54,306 nt of DNA from Acidobacteriaceae bacterium (GCA_003134815.1 PLCO01000062.1:1-54306); one strand, 5' to 3'; counted from the first letter of the stretch, positions 1-8,791 are shown. Translations and numbers: made by a program. The notes: generated by a model from the sequence alone, not told the origin.

Positions 1-43
1 GGGACGGGCAGATTCGAACTGCCGACCCCTCGCACCCCAAGCG
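1..43 (-). repeat. Left attachment repeat: 3' fragment of tRNA-Pro(GGG)
   Basis: These 43 bases are identical to 16596-16638, the T-arm, variable loop and 3' half of the anticodon arm of the intact tRNA-Pro gene, and then diverge (g at 44 against a at 16639). The window begins inside the repeat, so the acceptor end probably lies just outside. A truncated tRNA 3' end paired with an intact copy at the far side of a block is the usual signature of tyrosine-integrase insertion into a tRNA gene. It cannot itself make a tRNA because the 5' half is missing. Confidence 0.9.
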
Positions 44-579
44 GTCTCACTATTTTTTCGGTCATCTACCATGAGATACCGTCATGTGTCCTGGAGTCAG
101 TATTCATGCGCCTTTCAGCGCGTTTATAGTGTTGGGGCATTGCCGTCGTTTACTGCTGAATGTTGCTGAGGGTCCCCACAATTTCCCCCACAGTTTTCTG
201 GCTTATTTCTCGGGCTGAATTCGAGCCAAAATCCCCACAGCGCACCGATGCACTTCAGGACGTTCCAAACCCCGCGCCTTGCGGTAGAAGCATGAGGCAG
301 CGTTCACTGATTTGCGCTCATCAGTGGGACTGGTTTCCCGATCAATCGCAGCGCTTCCAGAACTCCGCGCAAATTAGTCTTCTGACAGCGAATTGTGTGC
401 CGGATGCGTGCCTGAGCCGAACGGTTAATTAACGGAATTCTGTCGAGCGATGGCACGACTCTATTGCGAAGTTTGCTTTTCGTCAATTCTTGCAAATATG
501 CCGAACAAGAAATTGCGGTAGATCAGCTTCCGAATGGGGGTTCAGCCCGGGAACCAGATTGTTCAATGGGCCTCTCCAT
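44..579. other. Non-coding left edge of the island
   Basis: No gene is supported here; the open frames lack a ribosome binding site and any recognisable domain. At 171-192 there is a 22-bp C-rich element (GGTCCCCACA, then ATTTCCCCCACA) that recurs with two mismatches and in the same orientation at 16522-16543, near the other edge. A related shorter copy (AAAATCCCCACAG) is at about 231-243. The pair may be arm-type integrase sites or remnants of an integrase gene end; that is inference. Confidence 0.5.
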
Positions 580-1962
580 TTACTCAGAATACTTGCCCAC
601 TTTGTAGCCGAGATCGCTTCGAGACAGACCTAGACGTCTCGCGGCCTCCGCCTGCACACCGCCTGACGCGATGATTGCTCGCTCTATTAGGCTTTTTTCC
701 AGTTTTGAAAGAGTCTCCCGAAGGTCCAACTGTTCTGGAAGTTGTGCCGCGAGTTGTTCTACTGTGACCTCCGTGCCTAACCGATTCGCCGGCGCGGCAC
801 CTGGTTGAATAGGAAAGTCTTCGGGCTGCAATTCGAGACCTCGGCCGAGTATCAAAGCTCGTTCAAGCAAGTTTGCAAGCTCCCGAATGTTCCCTGGGAA
901 GGCATAACTCCGAAGTTTTTCTACAGCATTCTGGCTCACCTGTTTGCTGGGCACTTTCATCTCTTTCGAGATTCTGGCGCAGAGCATTTGGCAAAGACCT
1001 TCGATATCCCCTTTTCGTTCGCGTAGAGGAGGGATTTGAATAGGGACAACAGCCAATCGGTAGAAGAGATCCTCACGAAACTGTCCATCACGCACGCGCG
1101 CCTGGAGATCGCGGTGTGTGGCCACCAGTACCCTGACATCGACTTTGCGGGGAGTCGTTGAGCCAACACGCTGGATCTCTCCATTTGCAAGGACTCTCAA
1201 AAGCTTGGCCTGCGCGGCTGCGGACATTTCCGCAACTTCATCAAGGAAGAGTGTGCCTTCGTGAGCCGCTTCAAAGAGCCCATTCCTCGCCTTATCGGCT
1301 CCTGTAAAGGCGCCTCGTTCATGGCCGAATAGCTCACTCTCCAAGAGCGTTTCAGTCACGGCCGCGCAATTGATCGCAATAAACGGTCGATTCACTCGCG
1401 GGCTGTTACGGTGAATGGCGCGTGCAACCAGCTCTTTCCCGGTACCAGTTTCTCCCGTTATCAGCACGGTTGAACTCGCCTGAGCTACGCGCGAAATCAG
1501 TTCGCGCACATAACGAATGCCATCACTCTCTCCAATAATCTCATCGGCACCTTCCAGCTTTCGAACCGTCGTTCTGAGAACCGCGTTTTCGCGGAGAAGG
1601 GCCGTGCGCTCACAAGCGCGTCTAATTGTTGCTAGCATCACATCAAGCACATAGGGTTTCGTAAGAAAATCGAAGGCGCCTTGACGCATGCTTTCGACGG
1701 CCAATTCCACAGTACCAACGGCGGTCAGAAAGATGACCGATGTTGTCGGGTCACTCTCCTGAACGGCACGGAGCACATCCAGTCCAGACCCACCAGCCAT
1801 TTTCTGATCTGTTAGGACGACGTCAAAATCCTCCTTCAACAGAAGCGCAATAGCTTCTGAAGGGCTGGAGGCTTCTACGGAGATATGGGAATCCTGGCGA
1901 AGATTTGCTTTGACGATTCGTCTCATGCTTAGTTCGTCGTCAACAATCAGTACTTTACCCAT
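580..1962 (-). CDS. NtrC-family sigma-54-dependent response regulator
   Basis: This 460-residue cytoplasmic activator has the full NtrC layout. The receiver domain spans about 1-120, with the acidic pair at DD8-9, phospho-acceptor D52 and the TKP lysine at 102. The AAA+ domain spans about 140-375, with Walker A GETGTGKE near 170, the sigma-54 contact loop GAFTGA near 217, Walker B GTLFLDE near 236 and an arginine finger in REDLFYRL. The Fis-type helix-turn-helix is near 425-455. With GAFTGA intact it should open sigma-54 promoters. It lies 13 bp downstream of the histidine kinase gene, so the two are very likely a cognate pair in one operon. The paired sites found ahead of the sigma-54 promoters of this island are its obvious candidate targets (inference). 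Confidence 0.96.
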   Translation of the reverse strand: MGKVLIVDDELSMRRIVKANLRQDSHISVEASSPSEAIALLLKEDFDVVLTDQKMAGGSGLDVLRAVQESDPTTSVIFLTAVGTVELAVESMRQGAFDFLTKPYVLDVMLATIRRACERTALLRENAVLRTTVRKLEGADEIIGESDGIRYVRELISRVAQASSTVLITGETGTGKELVARAIHRNSPRVNRPFIAINCAAVTETLLESELFGHERGAFTGADKARNGLFEAAHEGTLFLDEVAEMSAAAQAKLLRVLANGEIQRVGSTTPRKVDVRVLVATHRDLQARVRDGQFREDLFYRLAVVPIQIPPLRERKGDIEGLCQMLCARISKEMKVPSKQVSQNAVEKLRSYAFPGNIRELANLLERALILGRGLELQPEDFPIQPGAAPANRLGTEVTVEQLAAQLPEQLDLRETLSKLEKSLIERAIIASGGVQAEAARRLGLSRSDLGYKVGKYSE

Positions 1963-1975
1963 GCCTTGTTCCCTT

Positions 1976-3274
1976 TCAATCCTGGTTCAATGCAGAACTT
2001 GTTAACATCATCGAGAACGTCACACATCCATCTCGATTTTGGATCAAATACAAATCTCCTCCATGCGCAATTGCGGCGCTTCTGGCGATTGCGAGGCCTA
2101 GCCCGGTACCTGCGGGCTTGGTCGTAAAGAACGGCTCAAAGATTTGGGGGAGATCTGCCTCGGGAATCGCCGGCCCTGAATCCTCGACGTCTATCCTGAG
2201 CGCATTTCCCGTAAGCGATGCGGTCAGCTTGACAATTCCCCCGCTCGGCGTAGCGTCTATGGCGTTCAAAACCAAATTCAAAAGTGCGCCTTCCATTTGT
2301 GGCGCATCAAGATCGACGGAAAGATCGCCTTCTAACTCTGACACAATCGCAACGCCGCGGCTGGCCGCGTGCGCTCTGGTCACCGCGGCAAGGTAGCTCA
2401 GTTGGTCATTCATGAGAACCGGCGAGCGCCTCAAGGGGGATGGCCGCGCGTAGGTGAGAAAGTCTGCTGTGAGAGACTCCAGGCGTTTTGACTCACGCGC
2501 CGCAATTGCGAACATCTCTTCTCGCTCCCCCTCTTCGGTCCCAGGGTAGGTGGCGGTAGCCAATGAACTTGAGATCATGGCAACAGGGTTACGAATCTCA
2601 TGCGCTACTCCGCTAGCGAGCCGCCCAATCGCGGCCAATTTTTCCTCACTGATCAAACGCTCGCGAGTGGCCTGTAACAATTCGAGGCTGCTCTTCAGCC
2701 TGGACTGATTCGTTTTCAATTGATTGACGAGAAACCAAACAAGCAGGCCCATCAGTAGGTACACCACACAGAGCATTCCTATTTCGAGGAATTCCGTAAT
2801 CCGAACCGGCGGATGCAGCGCATAGAAGTACCACGTCCAGAAGAGGATCATGGTATCGGCCGCCACAATGGTCAGGATGGTAAGAAGCAGCCCGAACATG
2901 TAGGCGCACTGCAGGATCGGAATTGCCAGAAGCACAAAATATGGATTCTCATCTCGATTCGTGAAGTAGGTCAGAAGTGCAGTGAGCACGAACATGGATC
3001 CAATCGAGACGTAACTCTCTATCCTGGCCTCCCTTTCCGTCAGCTTTCGCCCCCGGCTCTGGAGCCATAGCAATTCGAGAGCCCTGAGCGCAAGCATCAG
3101 TCCAAGGAGCACGATCACAGGAAGCGATGGCTCTCCGAGAATTGAAGCAAACAGCGCGTGAATCAAAAGCAGCAACACTCCGACAATGAGAGTGATGATG
3201 CAGAAGACAGACTTCTGCTTAACCACACCATCGATCGGAATTTCTTCTTCGAACCTTGCCGATTGGGTAGTCAT
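1976..3274 (-). CDS. Membrane sensor histidine kinase, NtrB-like
   Basis: This 432-residue kinase has an N-terminal half of about six hydrophobic segments (roughly residues 22-48, 52-72, 92-107, 112-150 as two, and 162-186) with very short loops and no sizeable periplasmic domain. It therefore probably senses something in or at the membrane. A short linker leads to HisKA with phospho-acceptor H225 in the AHEIRNP motif. The HATPase_c domain follows, with the N box near 333-342, G1 DSGPAI near 366, F box EPFFTTK near 380 and G2 GTGLGLA near 389. The gene precedes the sigma-54 activator by 13 bp. I see no convincing sigma-54 promoter or paired upstream site ahead of it, so the sensor operon is probably not under its own control. 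Confidence 0.95.
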   Translation of the reverse strand: MTTQSARFEEEIPIDGVVKQKSVFCIITLIVGVLLLLIHALFASILGEPSLPVIVLLGLMLALRALELLWLQSRGRKLTEREARIESYVSIGSMFVLTALLTYFTNRDENPYFVLLAIPILQCAYMFGLLLTILTIVAADTMILFWTWYFYALHPPVRITEFLEIGMLCVVYLLMGLLVWFLVNQLKTNQSRLKSSLELLQATRERLISEEKLAAIGRLASGVAHEIRNPVAMISSSLATATYPGTEEGEREEMFAIAARESKRLESLTADFLTYARPSPLRRSPVLMNDQLSYLAAVTRAHAASRGVAIVSELEGDLSVDLDAPQMEGALLNLVLNAIDATPSGGIVKLTASLTGNALRIDVEDSGPAIPEADLPQIFEPFFTTKPAGTGLGLAIARSAAIAHGGDLYLIQNRDGCVTFSMMLTSSALNQD

Positions 3275-3634
3275 ATACGTCTTGGACAGATCGGAGCGGG
3301 TGCTCCCCGCAATCCGAAAGCAGCAGGTGGCCTAACATGCGCTTCCTCACAGCCTATTGAGGTAATCGTCGCATCAGAATACAAGAGTTTTCCGCCTTCA
3401 GAATACGCTCACTCTCTGGCGCCAAGTGAATGAGTGCGAACCGGGCGCCAGGGAACTTCAGCCGCGTATCACCATGGCCAAAGATCCGGAACCGAGTCTG
3501 ATCATTCGTGTTCGCGGGATTCATGATCTCGCATGTTCATCCCTTGCAGGTCCTGGACCAATCCCTGGGTGGCACATCAGCCATTGAACTTTAAGAGTTC
3601 AGGCAGTTACCAGTGTGCCGGGCCCTGATTAAAC
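3275..3634. other. Intergenic region upstream of the sensor kinase
   Basis: No gene is supported here. The promoter of the leftward kinase-regulator operon must lie in this stretch, but I cannot place it with confidence. An 8-bp inverted repeat (CTGGCGCC and GGCGCCAG) lies at 3416-3451 with a 20-nt spacer. It has no T-run and could be an operator or a structured leader. Confidence 0.4.
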
Positions 3635-3673
3635 GTCAGAAGCCTTTGACGCATTGTCAAGGATTTTGGACAT
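3635..3673 (+). promoter_or_regulatory. Paired upstream activator sites for the usp promoter
   Basis: Two copies of a dyad with the plan (T/C)GTC-N10-GAC(A/G) lie at 3635-3652 (CGTCAGAAGCCTTTGACG) and 3656-3673 (TGTCAAGGATTTTGGACA). Their centres are 21 bp apart, about two helical turns. The proximal centre is about 91 bp from the -12 GC of the sigma-54 promoter at 3742. The same arrangement precedes three other island promoters, which points to a dimeric enhancer-binding protein such as the one encoded at 580-1962. Confidence 0.7.
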
Positions 3674-3741
3674 TGGCCCTGATTTCCACAGTCAAACCGC
3701 AATATTGATCAGAAACCAATGGAGATTGCAGACAAGGACTT

Positions 3742-3757
3742 TGGAAATCCATGTGCT
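3742..3757 (+). promoter_or_regulatory. Sigma-54 promoter of usp1
   Basis: TGGAAATCCATGTGCT has the invariant GG (3743-3744) and GC (3755-3756) separated by exactly 10 bases, and 3' TGCT as in the consensus TGGCAC-N5-TTGCW. Transcription should start near 3767, which puts the usp start at 3865 after a leader of about 100 nt and argues against the in-frame ATG at 3787 being the only start. Confidence 0.7.
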
Positions 3758-3864
3758 CTTAGGTCGGTGAGTTTGCATTCCCGCTGATGCGTCAACTCCC
3801 GCCACCGATGAGTTTGTCGGCGATGCATCAACGGCCAATGCACCAGTTTCATCAGGAGATGATC

Positions 3865-4476
3865 ATGGGAATTGACGAGAAGGAGAAGCCGGTTACGAGC
3901 AACCGCAAGACTGGCACGCTCCTGTTTGTCGCGGACTTTGTCGCAGGAAGCCCCGACGTCCTCGACTTTGCCTGCGAGTTGGCAGAGAGGCAGAACGCCG
4001 ATCTCCAGTTGCTGCACGTCATTGACCCCGATCACACCCATTCGAGCCCTGACGCGCAAATGGGGGCTCAATTCAGCCTCGAGATGCTCGCACAAAGGGC
4101 GAGAGCACTGAAGAGGAGCGCAGTGAGTCTTCTGTCGTTCGGTTGTCCTGAAAACGTGATTCCGAGGAGAGCCGCGGAGGTTAATGCATCGCTGGTCGTG
4201 CTTCCATTGAATGGTTCTGCAGGCGACCGCCCCCAGAAGAAGCTCGTTAAACGACTGAGAGAAAAGTGCAATTGCCCTGTCCTGGCCGTACCCCTCGATT
4301 TCTTTCTGGGTGGCGAGGCACACTCTCTTTCGACTCAAAGCTTGCTCACACTGGTTCGCCGGGTTTGCGAAGGAGACCGACAGTCGGGAACAGGCTTGGT
4401 GCGAACTTCCGATAAGGTGCGGCCACAAGCGCCATTTATGACGGCGACGAAGTCCGCATACTTCCTGAAAGTGTGA
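3865..4476 (+). CDS. Universal stress protein, single domain (usp1)
   Basis: This predicted cytoplasmic protein of 203 residues contains one Usp-type alpha/beta fold. It has an N-terminal strand TLLFVADF, the segment LLHVIDPD typical of Usp strand 2, and the C-terminal strand CPVLAVPL; the usual G-x2-G-x9-G ATP loop is not clear, so it may be a non-ATP-binding member. I chose ATG 3865 because AGGAG at 3855-3859 is well spaced for it. In-frame ATGs at 3787 and 3859 are alternatives, and starting at 3787 would add about 26 residues of low-complexity Q/H/P sequence. The last 50 residues extend past the Usp fold and resemble nothing I know. It is the first gene behind the sigma-54 promoter at 3742 and one of three usp genes in the island. 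Confidence 0.8.
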   Translation: MGIDEKEKPVTSNRKTGTLLFVADFVAGSPDVLDFACELAERQNADLQLLHVIDPDHTHSSPDAQMGAQFSLEMLAQRARALKRSAVSLLSFGCPENVIPRRAAEVNASLVVLPLNGSAGDRPQKKLVKRLREKCNCPVLAVPLDFFLGGEAHSLSTQSLLTLVRRVCEGDRQSGTGLVRTSDKVRPQAPFMTATKSAYFLKV

Positions 4477-4622
4477 GGAGGTTCGCGCGGAATTTGTTCC
4501 ACCGAAGCCGGTATCCATTTCGAATTTGTTTGCGGTGTCGTCCAATGGAACAGGAGAGCTGGGAGCATCGGCGCAAATGGACAGACCCCGTCTCTACCCG
4601 TGTCTGTTTTTGCCCGGACCCG

Positions 4623-4808
4623 TCACCCAACCTGAATGTTATTGAAGACCTTGCCAGCGCCTGGAACGCTAACCGCTCGAAGGCCGGCAAGCGTCTTGTC
4701 TGCATCAGTCACGACAGCGCCAAAAAGAATCACGGTTCCGTTCCAAATGGAAATGCGGATGGGTCTGCCCGGATCGATCGCGTACTTGTTGAGTGAGGGA
4801 TAGACCAT
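4623..4808 (-). pseudogene. Orphan BON-domain fragment, remnant of a duplicated gene
   Basis: The 61-residue reading frame (SLNKYAIDPGRPIRIS and what follows) matches only the third BON domain of the complete triple-BON protein at 13403-14206 (SLSKYAIDPGKPIRIS). It lacks the signal peptide and the first two BON domains. It has no convincing ribosome binding site and sits between two rightward genes in opposite orientation. The simplest reading is a decayed partial duplication within the island; a functional single-BON peptide is less likely because no export signal remains. Confidence 0.75.
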
Positions 4809-4849
4809 CGTGTTCTAACCAGGTCGTACCCATTCTTCCAACCGAAAGG

Positions 4850-4870
4850 CCTGTAAGCTTTGCTTACGGG
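4850..4870 (+). promoter_or_regulatory. Hairpin overlapping the ribosome binding site of the P-type ATPase gene
   Basis: CCTGTAAGC and GCTTACGGG can form a 9-bp stem (one T-G pair) with a TTT loop. The 3' arm ends in the GGGGAG that serves as ribosome binding site for the GTG start at 4879. The hairpin could limit translation of the pump. It could also be the decayed end of whatever preceded the pump gene. Confidence 0.45.
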
Positions 4871-4878
4871 GAGATCCA

Positions 4879-6795
4879 GTGACCCAACCCAACGCGATCA
4901 ATAAATGGCTCAGAAGTCCTGTGGTGCATATCGCAGCTGCGGTCTTTATCGCCGCCGGAATTCTTGCAGCACTGTGGGTGAAGCTGATCTTTCACGACCA
5001 GCATATCCTTGCCATCGTTCTTCTCGTCGCCATTGCAGGCGCGAGCATCCCGCTGTTAATCTCGCTCGTTCAGCAGGTGTTCAAGGGTAATTTCAGCGTC
5101 GATATCCTGGCCCTGCTGTCGATCGTCACATCGCTGATCCTCGGACAATATTGGGTGGCGGCGATTGTCGTCCTGATGCTGTCAGGCGGACAGGCGCTAG
5201 AGGGCTACGCCACAGGGCGCGCCTCATCGGTGATCAGCGCGCTTGCGAAGCGCATGCCACAGACGGCGCATCAAGCTGGTGAACTTGTGTCCGATGTTTC
5301 TATCGACACCATTGTTGTTGGAGACGAGTTGTCGATCTATCCGCATGAAATCTGCCCGGTGGACGGGCTCGTTGTCAGCGGCCAAGGCAGCATGGACGAA
5401 TCATACTTGACCGGGGAACCATTTCTTATAGCGAAGGCGCCGGGAACTAGCGTCCTCTCGGGGGCGATCAATGGCGATGTGGCCCTAACGATACGGGCGA
5501 CGAAGATTGCCAGCGATTCGCGTTACGCGAAGATTGTGGAGGTGCTCCATGCGTCGGAGGAGAACCGCCCTCAGATACAGCGGCTCGGCGATCGACTTGG
5601 CTCCTGGTATACGCCGATCGCGATTGCAATCGCGCTGGCGAGTTGGTTCTTCAGCGGCCAGTCGGAACGCTTCCTCGCTGTTCTCGTTATTGCGACACCC
5701 TGTCCCTTGCTGATCTCGATCCCCATCGCGATCATAGGCGCAATCTCGGTAGGGGCGCGGCTCGGAATCATCATCAAGGACCCCTCAATCCTCGAAAAGA
5801 TGGAGACCTGCCGCGTGCTCATTGTCGATAAAACGGGGACCCTCACTTATGGCAAGCCAAGTCTAACCTCGGTCGATTGCTTCGGTGGAACGACACGCGA
5901 GACAGCGCTTCAGTATATTGCAAGTCTTGAGCGATACTCCAAACATCCCTTGGCCAGTGCCGTGCTCGCCGCCGCGGAAAAGGAGGGGCTAGCGCTACTG
6001 AAGGTAGAAGATGTCTCGGAGGCTCCCGGTACAGGGCTTACCGGGCATGTCTCCAGGCGACTTGTTACGGTAACTGGCCGCGGTAAGCTATCAGCGGAGA
6101 ACACCGCCGCAATTCCGCCGGTCGCTCCAGGGCTGGAGTGCGTGTTCCTTTTAGATGGCAAACTCGCTGGCGTTTTTCACTTCCAGGACGAGCCACGAAG
6201 CGAGAGTAGGTCGTTCCTCAGTCACCTGGGACCAAAGCATTCCATCTCAAAAGTGATTCTGCTCTCGGGCGATCGTCAAGCCGAGGTGTCACTCTTCGCA
6301 ACGCGGATGGGAATTACCGAAGCATACGGAGGCAAGAGTCCTGAAGAAAAGGTGCAGCTTGTTCGAGATACAACGCTGAAGAGCCGGACGCTATATCTAG
6401 GAGATGGGATCAACGATGCACCGGCGATGATGGCCGCTACGGCTGCGATCGCCCTCGGTGTTAACAGCGACATCACGTCTGAAGCAGCCGGGGCGGTCAT
6501 TCTCCAGTCTTCGTTGGCGAGCGTCGATGAACTGATGCATATCGGTCGTCGAATGCGCGGCATAGCGTTAATAAGTGCCGTCGGCGGAATGGGGTTGAGT
6601 TTGATCGGGATGGCGGCAGCTTCTCTTGGTCTAATAAGCCCCATTCAGGGAGCGATTGCTCAGGAGGTTATTGACTTGCTCTCCATTTTGAACTCATTGC
6701 GAATGATTCTTCCGACGGGTTCTCTAAGCGATTTTCCTCTGCCCTTGCCATTCCAACAAATCACCGCTATCGCCACCCCACCAATGCCTAAGTAA
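4879..6795 (+). CDS. Heavy-metal-translocating P1B-type ATPase, TPC class
   Basis: This 638-residue inner-membrane pump starts at GTG 4879 behind GGGGAG. Visible motifs are the actuator TGEP near 178, the TM metal-site motif TPC at 273-275 (ATPCPLL), the phosphorylated D317 in DKTGTLT, the P1B-specific HP pair near 356 and GDGINDAP near 508. About eight hydrophobic segments fit the P1B topology. It has no N-terminal HMA or CxxC metal-binding domain. The TPC motif replaces the CPC of copper pumps and the SPC of cobalt-type pumps. TPC has been described for the small P1B-5 group linked to nickel or iron, but I assign substrate only tentatively. The sequence after residue 610 is hydrophilic and proline-rich. 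The gene stands alone between the BON fragment and the next usp promoter. Confidence 0.93.
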   Translation: MTQPNAINKWLRSPVVHIAAAVFIAAGILAALWVKLIFHDQHILAIVLLVAIAGASIPLLISLVQQVFKGNFSVDILALLSIVTSLILGQYWVAAIVVLMLSGGQALEGYATGRASSVISALAKRMPQTAHQAGELVSDVSIDTIVVGDELSIYPHEICPVDGLVVSGQGSMDESYLTGEPFLIAKAPGTSVLSGAINGDVALTIRATKIASDSRYAKIVEVLHASEENRPQIQRLGDRLGSWYTPIAIAIALASWFFSGQSERFLAVLVIATPCPLLISIPIAIIGAISVGARLGIIIKDPSILEKMETCRVLIVDKTGTLTYGKPSLTSVDCFGGTTRETALQYIASLERYSKHPLASAVLAAAEKEGLALLKVEDVSEAPGTGLTGHVSRRLVTVTGRGKLSAENTAAIPPVAPGLECVFLLDGKLAGVFHFQDEPRSESRSFLSHLGPKHSISKVILLSGDRQAEVSLFATRMGITEAYGGKSPEEKVQLVRDTTLKSRTLYLGDGINDAPAMMAATAAIALGVNSDITSEAAGAVILQSSLASVDELMHIGRRMRGIALISAVGGMGLSLIGMAAASLGLISPIQGAIAQEVIDLLSILNSLRMILPTGSLSDFPLPLPFQQITAIATPPMPK

Positions 6796-7253
6796 GGAAA
6801 TCCACAGGCGCGAATTGAAAAGCCAATGCTTGAGGCCGCGGAACGCGCTGGAGTTGCGCTCGGCGTGAAGGTCCAAAGGAAAAACGCGCTGGATGTCGCC
6901 CTCGACCGGTGGGTGGAAGATCTCGCAGATCGCGAAAGCCGTCTGCGAGCCAGTGCGGACTTTGTTCTCGTTCTTATGGGCTCTACTCCGTTGAAGAACT
7001 GCGGCAGACGGGATCCGCGGGGGGCAAATTCCGTCTGGACGGGGAAGCTCGGAATGGGCGATAAACTTGCCGATTAGGACGGCAGAAGACCGCAGTCTGA
7101 TTTCGAGTAATGCCAGCTGAATCGATGGCTCCATCCAACTGGCGACGCAAAGTTGATTAACACACACCGAGTACAGAAGCATTCACAACGCCACTTTGGA
7201 TATTCTGCCAAACCGCTGATCCTATGCGGCGATGAGCGCGAGTGGCTGATCGT
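6796..7253. other. Intergenic stretch without a supported gene
   Basis: Short frames on both strands lack start signals and known domains, so I see no gene. The composition fits a decayed coding region, but I cannot name a parent. The regulatory region of usp2 begins at 7254. Confidence 0.5.
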
Positions 7254-7293
7254 TGTCAAAAGATCTGGCCATTGTTGTCGCAATCTTTTGACG
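7254..7293 (+). promoter_or_regulatory. Paired upstream activator sites for the usp2 operon
   Basis: Sites lie at 7254-7271 (TGTCAAAAGATCTGGCCA) and 7276-7293 (TGTCGCAATCTTTTGACG), with centres exactly 22 bp apart. The outer arms form the inverted repeat GTCAAAAGAT / ATCTTTTGAC. The proximal centre is 84 bp from the -12 GC of the promoter at 7355. Without a T-run and this far from any upstream gene, a terminator is unlikely. Confidence 0.75.
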
Positions 7294-7354
7294 ATAGCTT
7301 CACGAGGCGCAGCTAAACGATCTCCGAATACCCATAAATCAGCCATTTAGGGTT

Positions 7355-7370
7355 TGGCTGCCTGAATGCT
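7355..7370 (+). promoter_or_regulatory. Sigma-54 promoter of the usp2 operon
   Basis: TGGCTGCCTGAATGCT matches TGGC at -24 and TGCT at -12, with GG-N10-GC spacing (GG 7356-7357, GC 7368-7369). The predicted transcription start near 7380 leaves a leader of about 60 nt before the start codon at 7442. Confidence 0.8.
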
Positions 7371-7441
7371 TTGCAACAGACATCCGCCCGAACAAGCTTG
7401 ATTCGGATTGGGAAGGCAGATTAGGCAGTGGAGGATGTGTG

Positions 7442-8434
7442 ATGATGCAGAGCACGATTGTTCGATGGAGTGACCCGAAGGTAATTCTCGTCGCAACCAA
7501 TCTGGTTGAAGACCACACATTCATGCTTCACGCCATCTACCAGGCAACACTGAGCCGCGCGAAAGTTCTCCTCGTCCACGTCATCCCGTCCTTTCAGCTA
7601 AGGGAAGAGGCCGTTTATTGGACGCCTTGCAGTCAGCCCAGCCTCATCGCGCGAAACGTAAAGGCGAAGCTGGATGAGCTTGCGGTGGAATTCGAGTGGC
7701 AAGGAATCGAGTGCGAGCCCATCATTCTCAACGGGCTTCCCGAAGAGCAAATCCCGCTCTTTGTGAAGTCGCGAAATGTGGACAGGGTCATAGTCGCGGC
7801 AAGATCCGCCAGCGGCTTCGAGCGCCTAATGGGAGGTTTTGTCGCGGAGGCATTGATATCGGGCGTTGAGATTCCCGTGTGCACCATCGGTCGCAATTTG
7901 CGGCCAGATTCGGCGTGTACCACTCCGCCAAAACGAATACTCTTGGCAGCGTCATTGCAAGCAGAGAGCCCGATGCTGGTTGATTTTGCAAGTATTCTTG
8001 CCGAAATGCACGATTCGCGCCTCACCTTGCTCCATGTTCTCGACTCTACCGGCATGGCCGAGCAAGAACGAGAGCTCGCTCGATTCAAGGCTCAACGGAG
8101 GTTATCCGGCTTGATTCCGAAAGAGGCCCGGCACCGGCATCAGCCCGTCCTGTTAATCGCGGAAGGAGACCCGGCAAAGGTCATTCCTGATGCAGTTGGA
8201 TCGATGACGCAAGATCTCGTGATTCTTGGCGGATCGTTTCATTCTTTGTTCTCCCGGATTCACGGTACCAGTGTTGTCCATTGCGTGATTCTTGAAGCAA
8301 CTTGCCCCGTGATCACGATCAAGTCCCCGTTTGGCTCAGCAAGCGAGAAACCATTTCTGCACGAGGCAACGGATGCGGGGGAGGCACTTGCTCATTCCAT
8401 AGGACTCGCCGAAGAAGCGGTCTCTGGCCGATGA
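7442..8434 (+). CDS. Tandem universal stress protein (usp2)
   Basis: This cytoplasmic protein of 330 residues contains two Usp domains. The first runs from about 10 to 150 (VILVATN, LLVHVIPS, CTIGRN); the second runs from about 158 to 300 (ILLAAS, LTLLHVLD, DLVILGGSFH, CPVITIKSP). ATG 7442 was chosen because GGAGG at 7430-7434 is well placed and because the paralogue at 15372 begins at the equivalent residue (M-x-Q-S). The two tandem Usp proteins are clearly related along their length, so the island carries a duplicated pair. This gene opens a probable four-gene operon with the zinc-ribbon, receiver and Q/P-rich proteins, all downstream of the sigma-54 promoter at 7355. Confidence 0.9.
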   Translation: MMQSTIVRWSDPKVILVATNLVEDHTFMLHAIYQATLSRAKVLLVHVIPSFQLREEAVYWTPCSQPSLIARNVKAKLDELAVEFEWQGIECEPIILNGLPEEQIPLFVKSRNVDRVIVAARSASGFERLMGGFVAEALISGVEIPVCTIGRNLRPDSACTTPPKRILLAASLQAESPMLVDFASILAEMHDSRLTLLHVLDSTGMAEQERELARFKAQRRLSGLIPKEARHRHQPVLLIAEGDPAKVIPDAVGSMTQDLVILGGSFHSLFSRIHGTSVVHCVILEATCPVITIKSPFGSASEKPFLHEATDAGEALAHSIGLAEEAVSGR

Positions 8435-8452
8435 AGGCGAAATGAGGTTGCG

Positions 8453-8791
8453 ATGCGCTGCGCCAATCCAAAGTGTCGTTGCGGAATATTCGATATGCTG
8501 GGCGGATCAATATGGCTTTTGCAGTTGGAACTGCCAGGCGATCGACCGGCCGGAAACAGCGAGGATGCATTTTCAGTGTCAACCTTGCCACAAAAGTATT
8601 TTTGGCTTTGTGCCGCTTGCAGTCGTCGGTTCGTTCTCTGGCGTTGGACGCCATCCGGCGTGTTTCTGGCTCATAGACAACCGGGAGTCCGATACCGTAA
8701 CGCACGAGAAATGGAGAGTGCATCCAATCCATTCCTTCTCAGCGTCCATGCTTCCGCCCAAGTTGAAGAGGAATTTCTGGACGTGGGATAA
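8453..8791 (+). CDS. Small zinc-ribbon protein
   Basis: This 112-residue protein begins with CANPKCRC and later has CAAC at about residue 53, giving two CxxxxC/CxxC knuckles that can hold one zinc ion. The core LLGGSIWLLQLELPGD and the RRFVLWRWTPSG segment have the look of a small conserved family I associate with acidobacteria. I know no function; such ribbons often bind nucleic acid or another protein. It begins 18 bp after usp2 and ends 24 bp before the receiver gene, so the three are almost certainly co-transcribed. Another frame open across the same stretch has no such pattern and was rejected. Confidence 0.75.
   Translation: MRCANPKCRCGIFDMLGGSIWLLQLELPGDRPAGNSEDAFSVSTLPQKYFWLCAACSRRFVLWRWTPSGVFLAHRQPGVRYRNAREMESASNPFLLSVHASAQVEEEFLDVG

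Noticed and set aside
44..579. Possible integrase remnant at the left island edge
   Set aside because: No Arg-His-Arg-Tyr motif or catalytic segment can be read in any frame.
3340..3355. GG-N10-GC match on the minus strand ahead of the kinase gene
   Set aside because: Flanking consensus bases are poor and no paired upstream sites lie 83-91 bp beyond it.
3709..4545. 278-codon frame antisense to usp1
   Set aside because: No recognisable domain; the plus strand encodes a Usp fold with promoter and ribosome binding site.
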